Assembly (NCBI RefSeq): GCF_003286075.1
Contig: NZ_QLUV01000001.1
Span: 62,001-126,000, forward strand
DNA length: 64,000 bases
Direction of reading: 5' to 3'
Source of the DNA: Paracoccus endophyticus
GTDB taxonomy: Bacteria > Pseudomonadota > Alphaproteobacteria > Rhodobacterales > Rhodobacteraceae
In this document: positions 17,898 through 25,697 of the stretch, piece after piece
Layout of the letters: every line of letters starts with the position of its first letter
How positions within the stretch are numbered: position 1 is the stretch's first letter
Made by a program: the position numbers and the translations under genes
The notes under the pieces: generated by a model
What the model saw: only the letters and a program-made list of their open reading frames with translations
Database searches by the model: none
What the model was told of the DNA's origin: nothing

Positions 17898-18310
17898 CAC
17901 GCCGGCTCAAAGCTCAGCGCGCCGGCCGAGGCCAGCGCCAGCTCGTAGGTCGCCTCGCCGTTGTAGCTGCCGGCGTATTCCAGCCCGGTGATCTGGAACG
18001 GCCCCTCGACGGTGCCGAAATCCGGGATCACGACCTGGAACCGCGGCACCTCGCCGTCGAAGAACACCTGCCGCACGCGCCCGTCGCTGGCCTCGTCGCG
18101 AAACACGCCCGACCCGGAAATCGAGGCCGTGCGGACCCCCGCCCCGGCCAGCAGCTCGCGCCAGCCGCCCTCGCTGCCCAGGCTGGTCACGTCCACCGCC
18201 TCGGCGTTGAATCCAAGCCGCGTGGCCCGCAGGCCCGCGATGGTCTCGAACATGCCGTCGCCGGTCATGTCCATCTTGATCAGCAGGTCGCGCCCGTTCT
18301 GCACCGCCAT
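17897..18310 (-). CDS. GTA g9, major tail (tube) protein
   Basis: A 137-residue TP901-1-type major tail protein, equivalent to ORFg9 (rcc01691). It begins MAVQNGRDLLIKMDMTGDG; ETIAGLRATRLGFNAEAVDVTS and ALASAGALSFEPA are characteristic. GAAAGGGTTGAACG precedes the ATG. As the tube subunit it should be among the most abundant products; it is separated from g8 by only 14 bp. Confidence 0.93.
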   Translation of the reverse strand: MAVQNGRDLLIKMDMTGDGMFETIAGLRATRLGFNAEAVDVTSLGSEGGWRELLAGAGVRTASISGSGVFRDEASDGRVRQVFFDGEVPRFQVVIPDFGTVEGPFQITGLEYAGSYNGEATYELALASAGALSFEPA

Positions 18311-18324
18311 CGTTCAACCCTTTC

Positions 18325-18759
18325 TCATGCCACGTTCAGGCCCAGGTCGATGCGCGCGCGGAACACCATGTCCACGCGGCGACCCGTGCCGCCCTCGGTG
18401 CGCCGCGCCCGTGCGCTGACGAACCACAGCCCGGCCAGATGGCCCTGCTCCAGCACCACCGCGCCGTTTTCCAGCGCGCCGGCGACTGCCCCGGCCGCGG
18501 CCTTGACGACCGCAAAGCCACCGCCGCCTTCGTCGGCCCCCGACAGCACCGACACGACGAAATCATGCCGCGTTCCCCGGCCGGTCATGTCGCCCGCGTC
18601 CACCACGTCCTCGGCCCCCAGCGCGACATAGGGGCCGCTGGGGGCCGTCACCGGCATCGCGTCGAACACCGCGTCGCCGACCAGCGCGACCAGCGTCGGA
18701 TCGGTCCGCAGCGCCAGATAGACCGCCGTCTGCAACGCGGCCCCCGCCTCATAGCTCAT
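18325..18759 (-). CDS. GTA g8, DUF3168 tail terminator protein
   Basis: A 144-residue DUF3168 protein equivalent to ORFg8 (rcc01690), the tail terminator. It begins MSYEAGAALQTAVYLALRTDPTLVALVGDAVFDAMP and contains YVALGAEDVVDAGDMTGRG, both family features. Its ATG overlaps the stop of g7 by 4 nt; AAAGAGGAGGGGCTGGC gives a strong ribosome-binding site. Confidence 0.93.
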   Translation of the reverse strand: MSYEAGAALQTAVYLALRTDPTLVALVGDAVFDAMPVTAPSGPYVALGAEDVVDAGDMTGRGTRHDFVVSVLSGADEGGGGFAVVKAAAGAVAGALENGAVVLEQGHLAGLWFVSARARRTEGGTGRRVDMVFRARIDLGLNVA

Positions 18760-19094
18760 GCCAGCCCCTCCTCTTTCGCCATGCAGGTCAGCCACAGGCC
18801 GCGGGCGTCCGCCTCGGCCACGGCCTCGATGCGGAACACACGATTGCCCATCCGCAGCCGCTGGTCCGGCCGGGGCCGGCGCGGGTCGCCGTCGCGCGCG
18901 GCGCGCAGGGTGATGCGCCAGGACACCACGCTCTGCGCGCCGATCTCTCCGGGCCGCTCGGACCCGGCGCCGCCGCGCATCTGCCCATGCACGATCCCCA
19001 GCGGCCGCCAGTCCAGCCGGTATCCGCCCATGCCGTCGTCCACCCGCTCGGCGCGTTCCAGCAGCAAGGGCACGGTCAGCCGCGGCGCGCTCAT
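18756..19094 (-). CDS. GTA g7, head closure/stopper protein
   Basis: A 112-residue phage head-tail adaptor-type protein equivalent to ORFg7 (rcc01689), the stopper that closes the portal. It begins MSAPRLTVPLLLERAERVDDGMGGYRLDW and has RITLRAARDGDPRRPRPDQRLR, typical of the SPP1 gp16-like family. ATG overlaps the TGA of g6 by 4 nt. Confidence 0.9.
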   Translation of the reverse strand: MSAPRLTVPLLLERAERVDDGMGGYRLDWRPLGIVHGQMRGGAGSERPGEIGAQSVVSWRITLRAARDGDPRRPRPDQRLRMGNRVFRIEAVAEADARGLWLTCMAKEEGLA

Positions 19095-19711
19095 GCCCAG
19101 CCGCCCCGGCTGGCGCGGCCGCCACCAAGGGTGCGCACCGCCCGCCATTTCTCGATCAGCGCGTTCACCCCGTGGGGCAGCGCCAGCGTCGTGCCGTCAA
19201 AGCCCCGGTCCTCGTAATAGCGCGCAGCCAGCATCATCACCGCCTGTGCCAGGTCCGCCGGCACCAGCGCCCACGAGGTCCCGAACCCCGCGCTGAACCG
19301 CACCGTCACGAAGCCGTGCATCGGCACCGCGGGCAGGCTCGGGCCCAGGGGCGCCAGGATCGGGCGCTGGTTGTCGCGCACCAGCCGATAGGCGGCAGGC
19401 GGCACCACGACGATCCGGCCCGCTCCGTCCTCGATCTCGACCGACTCGACCGCCAGTGCGGGGGCCAGCGGCAACGGCTGGCCGGCCGGATCGCGCCAGT
19501 CCTCCAGCCGCAGCCGGAACACCCGCGTCAGCAGCACCTTGCCGGTGCGCGCCTCCACGGTGGCGATGGCGGCGCGCAGGAACCCCGCCAGCGCGGCGTC
19601 CTCGGTCGCGTCCTCGATCAGGTCGAACCCCGACCCCAGGCGCAAATGGGTCCGCAGCGCGGCAACGGGCAGGGCGCCCTGTGCCGGCGCCGTTTCCTCG
19701 ACTAGCAACAT
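19091..19711 (-). CDS. GTA g6, head-tail adaptor protein
   Basis: A 206-residue protein equivalent to ORFg6 (rcc01688), phiE125 gp8 / gp6-like adaptor family. Family features are LRTHLRLGSGFDLIEDATEDAAL, AAIATVEARTGKVLL, and FSAGFGTSWALVPADLAQAVMMLAARYYEDRG. ATG 19711 follows a GGGAGGTTTCAGG stretch (good ribosome-binding site). 232 bp separate it from the capsid gene, with a strong hairpin. Confidence 0.9.
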   Translation of the reverse strand: MLLVEETAPAQGALPVAALRTHLRLGSGFDLIEDATEDAALAGFLRAAIATVEARTGKVLLTRVFRLRLEDWRDPAGQPLPLAPALAVESVEIEDGAGRIVVVPPAAYRLVRDNQRPILAPLGPSLPAVPMHGFVTVRFSAGFGTSWALVPADLAQAVMMLAARYYEDRGFDGTTLALPHGVNALIEKWRAVRTLGGGRASRGGWA

Positions 19712-19768
19712 CCTGAAACCTCCCCGATCATCCGCGCCGCGCGGTCGTCCTGCACGGCGCACCACGCC

Positions 19769-19793
19769 GCGGGCGGGGTCGCGCCCCGCCCGC
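19769..19793. other. Strong hairpin just downstream of the capsid gene
   Basis: Perfect 10-bp inverted repeat GCGGGCGGGG/CCCCGCCCGC with a 5-base loop, in the 232-bp gap between the capsid stop and g6. No T-run follows on the minus strand, so it is more likely a stability or processing element that raises capsid mRNA relative to the rest of the operon than a terminator. Nothing else is recognisable in this gap. Confidence 0.45.
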
Positions 19794-19943
19794 AGTCCGC
19801 TTGTGTTCCATCGGTCGCACGGGTCGCCCGGACCCGGGGGCCGCGCCAGCGCCACGCCGTCCGCCCGCGCGGACAGTGGCTGTGCTGGCCGGCATGCCGC
19901 CCACGCGGCCCCCTTCGCCCCGGCCGCCCGCCCCAGGATCGGG

Positions 19944-21128
19944 TCAGACGCCGAAGTTCAGCAGCTTGACCGCGCGGGGGTCCACCACGCCGCCGCCGAT
20001 CCGCTTGCTGGCATAGAACAGCACATGCGGCTTGGCCGAGAACGGGTCGCGCAGGATGCGCAGGTCGGGGCGTTCGGCGATGGTGTAGGCCTGGCGGAAA
20101 TCGCCGAAGGCGATGGACTTCGACAGGTTGGCCGGGTTCGGCATGTCCTCGCAGATCAGCACCGGATAGCCCAGCAGCCGTGCCGGTTCGCCGGCCGCCA
20201 GCGAATCCGCCCACAGATAGCGGCCATCGCCGTCGCGCAGCTTGCGCACCATGCCCGCCACGCGGCTGTTCATCAGGAACGTCGCGTTCGCGCGATAGGG
20301 CGCGCCCAGCGCATAGACCAGGTCGATCAGCGCGTTGGCGGGGGCCGCGGCCGCGAAGTCGCCCGCCACGCCCGTCGAGACATGGCCGATCTGCGCCTCG
20401 GTCGCGGTCGCGACAGGCGCCATGGGATGGCTCAGCAGGCCGCGCGGCTTGTCGACGCCGTTTCCGGTGATGAAGGCCGCCGCCTCGGCGCGCGCGAACT
20501 TCTCGGCGATGCGTTCGGCCAGCCACGTCTCCAGGTCGAACGAGGCGTCGTCCAGCAGGCGCTGCGTGGCCTTGGGCATCGCCGCCAGCTCGTGCAGCGT
20601 GATCGTGACCTTCTCGATCTGCGGGGTGTCGGTCTCGGTCGTGGCGGCGACCTCGGTGGCCCAGCCGCTGCCGATGTCGCTCTTGTCCATCAGCAGGTCA
20701 TAGGTGGCGCTTTCCACCTGCACGACATTGGCCAGCGACCGCAGCGAGCCGGTGCCGCGCAGGACGGCCTGCACGCCCTGAGAGATCGTGGGCGCGGCCA
20801 GGTAGGCCCCGTCGGTGGTCGAGGCCATGGCCTTCTCCTCCAGCGCCAGCGCGCGCAGGGCGCTGTCGTCGCCGCGCCGCAGATAGGCGGCAAAGGCCTT
20901 CTGGTGGGGCACCTCGGTCTCGGCGGCCACGGCCAGGGGCGAGCGGGCGCGGAAGGCGGTCTTGCGGTCCAGCATGGTCATGCGTTTGTCCTGTGCTTGC
21001 AGTTTGGTTTCGACAGTCTCGCGAAAGCGGGCCAGTTCGCTGACGAACTCGTCCATCGCCCCCTTCAGTGCGGCGGGCGCCTCGCCGCCGCCCGCGGACC
21101 TTGTGTCCGCGGCGCTTGCTTCGGTCAT
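19944..21128 (-). CDS. GTA g5, HK97-family major capsid protein
   Basis: A 394-residue HK97-fold capsid protein equivalent to ORFg5 (rcc01687). The N-terminal ~115 residues include the coiled-coil scaffold-like delta domain (MDEFVSELARFRETVETKLQ), which the g4 protease removes. The mature part includes AFAAYLRRGDDSALRALALEEKAMASTTDGAYLAAP, VESATYDLLMDKSDIGSGW and IAFGDFRQAYTIAERPDL. ACAAGGAGAACGGCA gives a strong ribosome-binding site for ATG 21128. Both neighbours are separated by gaps (167 and 232 bp), unlike the tightly overlapped tail genes, so its expression level may be set separately. Confidence 0.95.
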   Translation of the reverse strand: MTEASAADTRSAGGGEAPAALKGAMDEFVSELARFRETVETKLQAQDKRMTMLDRKTAFRARSPLAVAAETEVPHQKAFAAYLRRGDDSALRALALEEKAMASTTDGAYLAAPTISQGVQAVLRGTGSLRSLANVVQVESATYDLLMDKSDIGSGWATEVAATTETDTPQIEKVTITLHELAAMPKATQRLLDDASFDLETWLAERIAEKFARAEAAAFITGNGVDKPRGLLSHPMAPVATATEAQIGHVSTGVAGDFAAAAPANALIDLVYALGAPYRANATFLMNSRVAGMVRKLRDGDGRYLWADSLAAGEPARLLGYPVLICEDMPNPANLSKSIAFGDFRQAYTIAERPDLRILRDPFSAKPHVLFYASKRIGGGVVDPRAVKLLNFGV

Positions 21129-21295
21129 TGCCGTTCTCCTTGTCGGTATCGGCGTCGCCAGTCGCTTGCCTGGCCGGGACGTTGCGCCCCTTGCCGGCAC
21201 GGGTCCGCCAACCCCGCGCCGTAATCCTGCGGACCTCACGGGCCCGCAGCCGGGCCGCCGGGGCATCCCCCGTGGCCGCATCCCCCCTTCGGGCG

Positions 21296-21856
21296 TCAGC
21301 TCGCGCGCAGCACCGCCGCCGCCGCGCGCAGCACCGCCGCCGCGGCGTCCATCCCGCCCGCGGCATCCTCGCCCTCGCGGTCGTCCGATTTCCGCCCCAC
21401 CTTCGCCTCGGCCAGCATGGGGAACGTCACCAGCGACACCTCCCACAGCTCGATCTCGGTCAGCACCCGGCCCTTGGCCCCGCGCTCGGCGCCAAGGGTG
21501 CGATAGCCGATCGACAGCCCCTCGATGGCGCCCGCGGCGACCAGCGCGGCCGCCTCGCGGGCCTGCGCCACCTCGGGCAGCAGCCGCCCCCGGACCCACA
21601 GGCCCCGCGCATCCTCGCGGATCTCGTCCCAGACCCCGATGGGGCGGGTCGGGTCGTGCTGCCACAGCATCCGCACCTTGTCGCCGCGGGCGGCCAGCCG
21701 GGCCAGGCTGGCGGCATAGGCCCCGGGCGCCACCCTGTCGCCGCCCTGGTCGGTCACGCCGAACAGGCTGGCATAGCCCTCAAGCACCGACCCCTCGGTC
21801 AGCACCGGGGCGCCGCCCGCGAACTTCAGCTCCAGCCCCAGATCGTCACTGCGCAT
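21296..21856 (-). CDS. GTA g4, HK97-family prohead protease
   Basis: A 186-residue prohead protease equivalent to ORFg4 (rcc01686). It processes the capsid delta domain during head maturation. The catalytic His is in LWQHDPTRPIG and the Ser in GLSIGYR; the usual LTEIELWEVSLVTFPM follows. The C-terminus is an Ala-rich tail. The ATG begins just after the stop of g3.5. Confidence 0.93.
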   Translation of the reverse strand: MRSDDLGLELKFAGGAPVLTEGSVLEGYASLFGVTDQGGDRVAPGAYAASLARLAARGDKVRMLWQHDPTRPIGVWDEIREDARGLWVRGRLLPEVAQAREAAALVAAGAIEGLSIGYRTLGAERGAKGRVLTEIELWEVSLVTFPMLAEAKVGRKSDDREGEDAAGGMDAAAAVLRAAAAVLRAS

Positions 21857-21858
21857 CC

Positions 21859-22092
21859 TCAGCCCCCCTTTGGCGCGAATTGCAAAATCGACTGCACCGC
21901 CTGCGTCAGGATCACGGCGACCACGCCGTAGACCGTCATCCACAGGCGCTTCTCCAGCCCCTCGATCAGCGACTCGATCCGCTCCAGCCGCCGGTCCACC
22001 TGCCCGAACTGCAGCGCCATGATGCGCTCCTGCGCCTCCAGCCGCTGCTCGTGCCAGACAAAGGGGCGGTCGATGAACTTCGACCCCTCCAT
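21859..22092 (-). CDS. GTA g3.5, small membrane-segment protein
   Basis: A 77-residue protein equivalent to ORFg3.5 (rcc01685). It has a helical, charged N-terminal part (EQRLEAQERIMALQFGQVDRRLERIESLIEGLEKRL) predicted to coil, and a hydrophobic C-terminal segment (MTVYGVVAVILTQAVQSIL) that could span a membrane. The function is unresolved in any GTA. It begins 4 bp after the portal stop. Confidence 0.85.
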   Translation of the reverse strand: MEGSKFIDRPFVWHEQRLEAQERIMALQFGQVDRRLERIESLIEGLEKRLWMTVYGVVAVILTQAVQSILQFAPKGG

Positions 22093-22096
22093 CGCG

Positions 22097-23365
22097 TCAC
22101 CCCTCCGCCATGGGCGGCAGGCCCAGCGCCACGCGCTTTTCCGCGTCGCTCAGGAACCCTGCCGCGCCGACCCGCGCCCAGTGCTGGTCGCGCTCCTCGG
22201 CCAGGGCCGGGATCGCATCCAGGTCGGGGCGCAGGTCGACCTCGGCGCCCAGATGCTCGCTCAGCCACCAGGCGACGGACGCCGCGACCCGCGTCACCAG
22301 CGGCAGCACCGTCAGGCGATAGAACGCCCGGTGCGCCTCGGCGTAATTGGCATAGGTCGCGTCCCCGGTGATCCCGATCAGCATGGGCGGCACCCCGAAG
22401 GCCATGGCGATCTCGCGCGCGGCGGCCAGCTTGGTCTCGTGGAACTCCATGTCGCTGGGCGAGAACCCCATCGGCTTCCAGTCCAGGCCCCCTTCCAGCA
22501 GCATCGGGCGGCCGGCGTTGCGCGCGCCCTGGTGATGCGTCTCCATCTCGCCGACCAGCCGGTCGTACTGGTCCGCCGACAGCGTCCCCTGCCCGTCCGC
22601 GCCGCGATAGATGATTGCCCCCGATGGCCGCGCCGCGTTGTCCAGCAGCGCCCTGGACCAGGCGCTGGCGCTGTTGTGGACATCGACCGCCACCGCCGCC
22701 GCCTGCATCGGCGACAGCCCGTAGTGATCGTCCATCGGATGGAACGCCTTGACGTGGCAAACCGGATCGGGACTGCCCGTCATGTCGAAGCGGTGCTTGC
22801 GCGCCCCCACGGCATAGTCATAGGCGACCGGCCAGCCGTCCGGTCCCGGCACCACCGTCACCCGGTCGGACCGCAGGACGTGCACCTCGTCGGGCAGGCC
22901 GTGCTCGCCGCCGACCGCCTCCAGATAGCCGTTGCCGGTCAGCAGCATCTGCCCGAACAGCGCCTCGAACAGCTCGGCCCGCCCCTGGCCGGGGTTGGGC
23001 CGCCGCATCAGGTCCAACACCGGATGGACCTCATAGCGCCGCTCGGCGTCCTGGCAGACCAGCGGGACCGCCGCCGCCGCCTCGGCGACCAGCTTGACGG
23101 CCCGGAACCCGACCGGGTTGCCCACGAACCCGCCCCGGGTCAGGCTGGCCGCGTCGCGCGGCCCGCCCGCCGTGCGGCCCACCCCCGACAGCGCCACGCC
23201 CTGTGCCGCCGCAACCACCTTGCCGGCGGCGCTGGCCTTGACCTCGACAAAGGCGGCGACCGGGGCGGTCTTCGCCTCGACGACCGCCGCGCCGCCGGGG
23301 ATCTCCTCCCCGCGCCGCCCTGCCTCCTGCCGCGGCGCCTGCCGCCCGAACCACCGCATCGCCAT
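22097..23365 (-). CDS. GTA g3, HK97-family portal protein
   Basis: A 422-residue portal protein equivalent to ORFg3 (rcc01684). It forms the dodecameric DNA gate and terminase docking ring. Family features: GFVGNPVGFRAVKLVAEAAAAVP, HPVLDLMRRPNPGQGRAELFEAL, LLTGNGYLEAVG, VCHVKAFHPMDDHYGLSPM and FGVPPMLIGITGDATYANYAEAHRAF. ATG 23365 (MAMRWFG) has GGGAGG 5 nt upstream; the longer frame to 23488 is rejected because it would run through an intrinsic terminator hairpin. Confidence 0.94.
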   Translation of the reverse strand: MAMRWFGRQAPRQEAGRRGEEIPGGAAVVEAKTAPVAAFVEVKASAAGKVVAAAQGVALSGVGRTAGGPRDAASLTRGGFVGNPVGFRAVKLVAEAAAAVPLVCQDAERRYEVHPVLDLMRRPNPGQGRAELFEALFGQMLLTGNGYLEAVGGEHGLPDEVHVLRSDRVTVVPGPDGWPVAYDYAVGARKHRFDMTGSPDPVCHVKAFHPMDDHYGLSPMQAAAVAVDVHNSASAWSRALLDNAARPSGAIIYRGADGQGTLSADQYDRLVGEMETHHQGARNAGRPMLLEGGLDWKPMGFSPSDMEFHETKLAAAREIAMAFGVPPMLIGITGDATYANYAEAHRAFYRLTVLPLVTRVAASVAWWLSEHLGAEVDLRPDLDAIPALAEERDQHWARVGAAGFLSDAEKRVALGLPPMAEG

Positions 23366-23384
23366 GCGAGCCTCCCTGTCCACG

Positions 23385-23411
23385 AAAAAGGGCCGCCCCT
23401 GGGGACGGCCC
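23385..23411 (-). terminator. Intrinsic terminator between GTA g2 and g3
   Basis: On the minus strand a G/C hairpin (arms GGGCCG-T-CCCC and GGGG-C-GGCCC, one mismatch, single-base loop) is followed directly by TTTTT. It lies in the 226-bp gap between the large terminase stop and the portal start, so it would end transcripts from the g1-g2 promoter before the structural genes, unless it is read through. The rest of the gap has no recognised promoter. Confidence 0.75.
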
Positions 23412-23591
23412 GCGCGTTCTCTGCCTCGACCGGGCCCGCCTCGGGCCGTGCAAGGGTTGTTGCATCCGGGGGTCTCCCTGCCCGACAAGGACGCGGAACC
23501 CGATCCGCCCCGGCACTGCGGCCCACGCCGATCAGGTCGCGCCCCTGGCCGCCGGCCCCGCCCGCGCCGCCACCGCGGGCCTGTCCTGCCG

Positions 23592-24947
23592 CTACAGCCC
23601 CCGGACCTGCGGGCGCCTGTAATGGCCCGCAGGCTCGATCATCAGTTCGTGGATGGCCCACACCAGCGCATCCACCCGGTCGGGCGACCCCCGACCCTGA
23701 AAGCCCTGCACCGTCATTCGGCACATCTGGTCCTCCAGCGCGCCAAGCCCGCGCAGGTGCCGGACCCGGCCCTGTTCGTACAGCGCCGCCACCGGCTCGG
23801 CCCGCAGGCCCTTGCCGCGACCCGCGCGCAGGGCGCGGAACGGGACCAGGGGGTCCACCTGCCGGATCACGCTTTCCACCAGGTCGCCGCCCTGGTTGAC
23901 CTCGGCCACCAGCCGCTCGGCGCCGTGGCGCTGCATCGCCGCGATCGCGGCGCGCGCCCAGTCGGTCGGCCCGCCGCGCACGGTGGCGTCCTGCAGCACA
24001 TAGGCCCGCCAGTCCTGCGGCGGCCCTTCGGCCACCACGCCCGCGACGACGATGCCGCATTCGTCCGACGCAGCCCCGCCCGTCACCGCGGGATCGACCG
24101 CGACCACGATCCGGTCCAGCCGGGGCGTGTCCTCGACCCGGCAGCCCTCCAGCATCCCGGTGGTCCACAGCGCGCCCTCGACATCCTCCAGCAGCACGCC
24201 CTCCAACTCCTGCCGGCCCAGACGGGTGCCGGCATAGCGCGCCTCGACCTCGGTCAGAAAGCTCTCGGCCAGATAGGCCCGGTTGGCGTCGGTCGGCGCA
24301 TGCGTCACCACGGTCGAGGCATTGCGCAGGATCGCCTTCAGCACGCCGACATTGCGCGGCGTCGTCGTGATGACCTGCTGGGGATGGCTGCCCAGCCGCA
24401 GCGCGAACTGCAGCATGTCCCAGGTCTCCTCGGCGCGTTTCCACTTCGCCAGCTCGTCCGCCCAGGCCGCGTCGAACTGCGGCCCGCGCAGCGCCTCAGG
24501 CTCATGCGCCGAAAACACGGTCGCGGTCGCGCCGTTGGGCCAGACCAGGCGCCGCCGCCCGGCCTCCCACACGGGGCGCCGGTCGGGGGGAGAGCAGGCG
24601 AGGATGCCGCTGTCCCCCATGACCATCACGTCCCGGCCCTGGTCGAAGGTCTCGGCCACCAGCGCCACCCGCCGCGCGCGGCCGGCCTCCAGCGGGGTCG
24701 ATCCCTCGACCTGCGCGCGGACCCACTCGGCCCCGGCGCGGGTCTTGCCCGCCCCGCGCCCGCCCATGATGACCCAGGACTTCCAGTCGCCCTCGGGGGG
24801 CAACTGGTGCGGCAGGGCCCAGAACTCGAAGAGCCAGGGCAGCGAGGCGAGCGCGTTCGCGCCCAGGCCCCCCAGGAACCCGTCAACCTCCGCCGGCTCG
24901 GCGCAGGCAAGCCAGGCGGCGCCCGATCTCGTCTCGTGCCGCGGCAA
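23592..24947 (-). CDS. GTA g2, terminase large subunit
   Basis: TerL, the packaging ATPase and nuclease, equivalent to ORFg2 (rcc01683). Walker A is GGRGAGKT (about residues 62-69), Walker B area FDAAWADELAKW and motif ITTTPRNV. The nuclease domain shows VVAVDPAVTGG and, near the C-terminus, GSPDRVDALVWAIHEL. I chose TTG 24947 (451 residues) because AGGAAG lies 8 nt before it; an ATG at 24983 has no properly spaced ribosome-binding site. This start overlaps g1 by 65 nt. Family alignment suggests the conserved part begins only at GFLGGLGANALASLPWLFEFW. Confidence 0.93.
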   Translation of the reverse strand: MPRHETRSGAAWLACAEPAEVDGFLGGLGANALASLPWLFEFWALPHQLPPEGDWKSWVIMGGRGAGKTRAGAEWVRAQVEGSTPLEAGRARRVALVAETFDQGRDVMVMGDSGILACSPPDRRPVWEAGRRRLVWPNGATATVFSAHEPEALRGPQFDAAWADELAKWKRAEETWDMLQFALRLGSHPQQVITTTPRNVGVLKAILRNASTVVTHAPTDANRAYLAESFLTEVEARYAGTRLGRQELEGVLLEDVEGALWTTGMLEGCRVEDTPRLDRIVVAVDPAVTGGAASDECGIVVAGVVAEGPPQDWRAYVLQDATVRGGPTDWARAAIAAMQRHGAERLVAEVNQGGDLVESVIRQVDPLVPFRALRAGRGKGLRAEPVAALYEQGRVRHLRGLGALEDQMCRMTVQGFQGRGSPDRVDALVWAIHELMIEPAGHYRRPQVRGL

Positions 24948-25239
24948 GGTCGAGGCTTCCTGCTCCGACCGTCCCGGCAACATCCTTGCGAAGCTTGTCA
25001 ACCCTGTTCCTTTCCTCAAGCACCAACTGCGCCGCGTCTCGCAGGTCGCGGGCCAGCTTGGCGCTGTCCTTCACCTGACCGAATTCGCCCGCCAGAACCT
25101 TCTTCCGGGCCTGTTCGAGATCGTCGGCATAGGCGTGAAGCAGCCCTTCCGACAGATCGACGACCGGCGTGCGCCGGGACGCGTCCGGTGTGAACGGCCC
25201 CTCCGGGGCGTCCGGCCCCGGATCGAAACTCATGTCCAT
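24883..25239 (-). CDS. GTA g1, terminase small subunit
   Basis: A 118-residue protein in the position of ORFg1 (rcc01682), recently recognised as the small terminase. It has a Pro/Asp-rich N-terminus, then long helices (LSEGLLHAYADDLEQARKKVL, DSAKLARDLRDAAQLVLEERNRVDKLRK) as in TerS coiled-coil domains. The GTA TerS lacks a DNA-specific binding domain, consistent with random packaging; here too no helix-turn-helix is seen. ATG 25239 follows GAGGGGCAGGGC. A second ATG two codons later is possible. It is the first gene after the leader that contains a terminator. Confidence 0.85.
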   Translation of the reverse strand: MDMSFDPGPDAPEGPFTPDASRRTPVVDLSEGLLHAYADDLEQARKKVLAGEFGQVKDSAKLARDLRDAAQLVLEERNRVDKLRKDVAGTVGAGSLDLAAARDEIGRRLACLRRAGGG

Positions 25240-25285
25240 GTGTGATGCCCTGCCCCTCGGTGCCTGTCCGCACGAGCGAGAGACG

Positions 25286-25322
25286 AAAAAAGCGGCCCGT
25301 GGTCTTACCGACCCGGCCGCTT
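25286..25322 (-). terminator. Intrinsic terminator in the GTA leader (attenuator candidate)
   Basis: Read on the minus strand: AAGCGGCC, a 17-base loop, GGCCGCTT, then a run of T (25286-25290 follow the stem T). It is a canonical 8-bp stem plus T-tract. It lies 47 bp before the g1 start and downstream of two promoter-like sites, so it would stop leader transcripts unless relieved. Confidence 0.8.
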
Positions 25323-25346
25323 GCCCACCTCTCCCAGCATGTCCAA

Positions 25347-25375
25347 TGTGTATCCCGGACCGTTCGCAAAGTCAA
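25347..25375 (-). promoter_or_regulatory. GTA leader promoter candidate P2
   Basis: On the minus strand TTGACT (25370-25375) and TACACA (25347-25352) are 17 bases apart. Initiation near 25340 would give a ~55-nt RNA to the terminator at 25286 or, with read-through, the GTA operon message. Confidence 0.5.
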
Positions 25376-25403
25376 CCCGCAACACCGGCACGCCGGCGCG
25401 GAC

Positions 25404-25445
25404 ATGCATAATATGCATTATATAACAAGGATTTAGTTCCGGCAA
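25404..25445 (-). promoter_or_regulatory. GTA leader promoter candidate P1 with palindromic operator
   Basis: On the minus strand TTGCCG (25440-25445) and a perfect TATAAT (25417-25422) are 17 bases apart, an unusually good consensus promoter for this genome. A 15-bp palindrome ATGCATA-A-TATGCAT (25404-25418) overlaps the end of the -10 and the expected start site, where a repressor would block it. The surrounding 35 bp are AT-rich in otherwise ~70% GC DNA. The remaining 25446-25697 stretch up to the mltG stop shows no gene or clear signal. Confidence 0.55.
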
Positions 25446-25697
25446 CACGCCACCGTCCGCCCCGCAACACCACGCCCCCGACACGGCTCGCAGCCCCGCG
25501 CGCGGGCTGTCCGGCCCCTCTCGCGGCACGCGGCACGCGACTTGGGCAGGCCCGGGCGCCTCACGCGCCGGACCTTCGTGCCGCCGTTCCCCGAACCGGC
25601 TGACCCACGAACGGCGTGCCGCGCCGCCGATCGCGCAACGGCCGCGTCCTGCCTTGCACGACCGGCCCCCGCCCGCGCGGCGCGCGCCGGCCCTCGG

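Noticed and set aside
10053..25239. Prophage
   Set aside because: Gene order and protein families match the Rhodobacter-type GTA exactly, and integrase, repressor, replication and lysis genes are all absent.
25016..25405. Cys-rich minus-strand frame starting in the GTA leader
   Set aside because: It runs through the intrinsic terminator and into g1 in another frame. Its start lies in the palindrome over the promoter, so it is unlikely to be translated.
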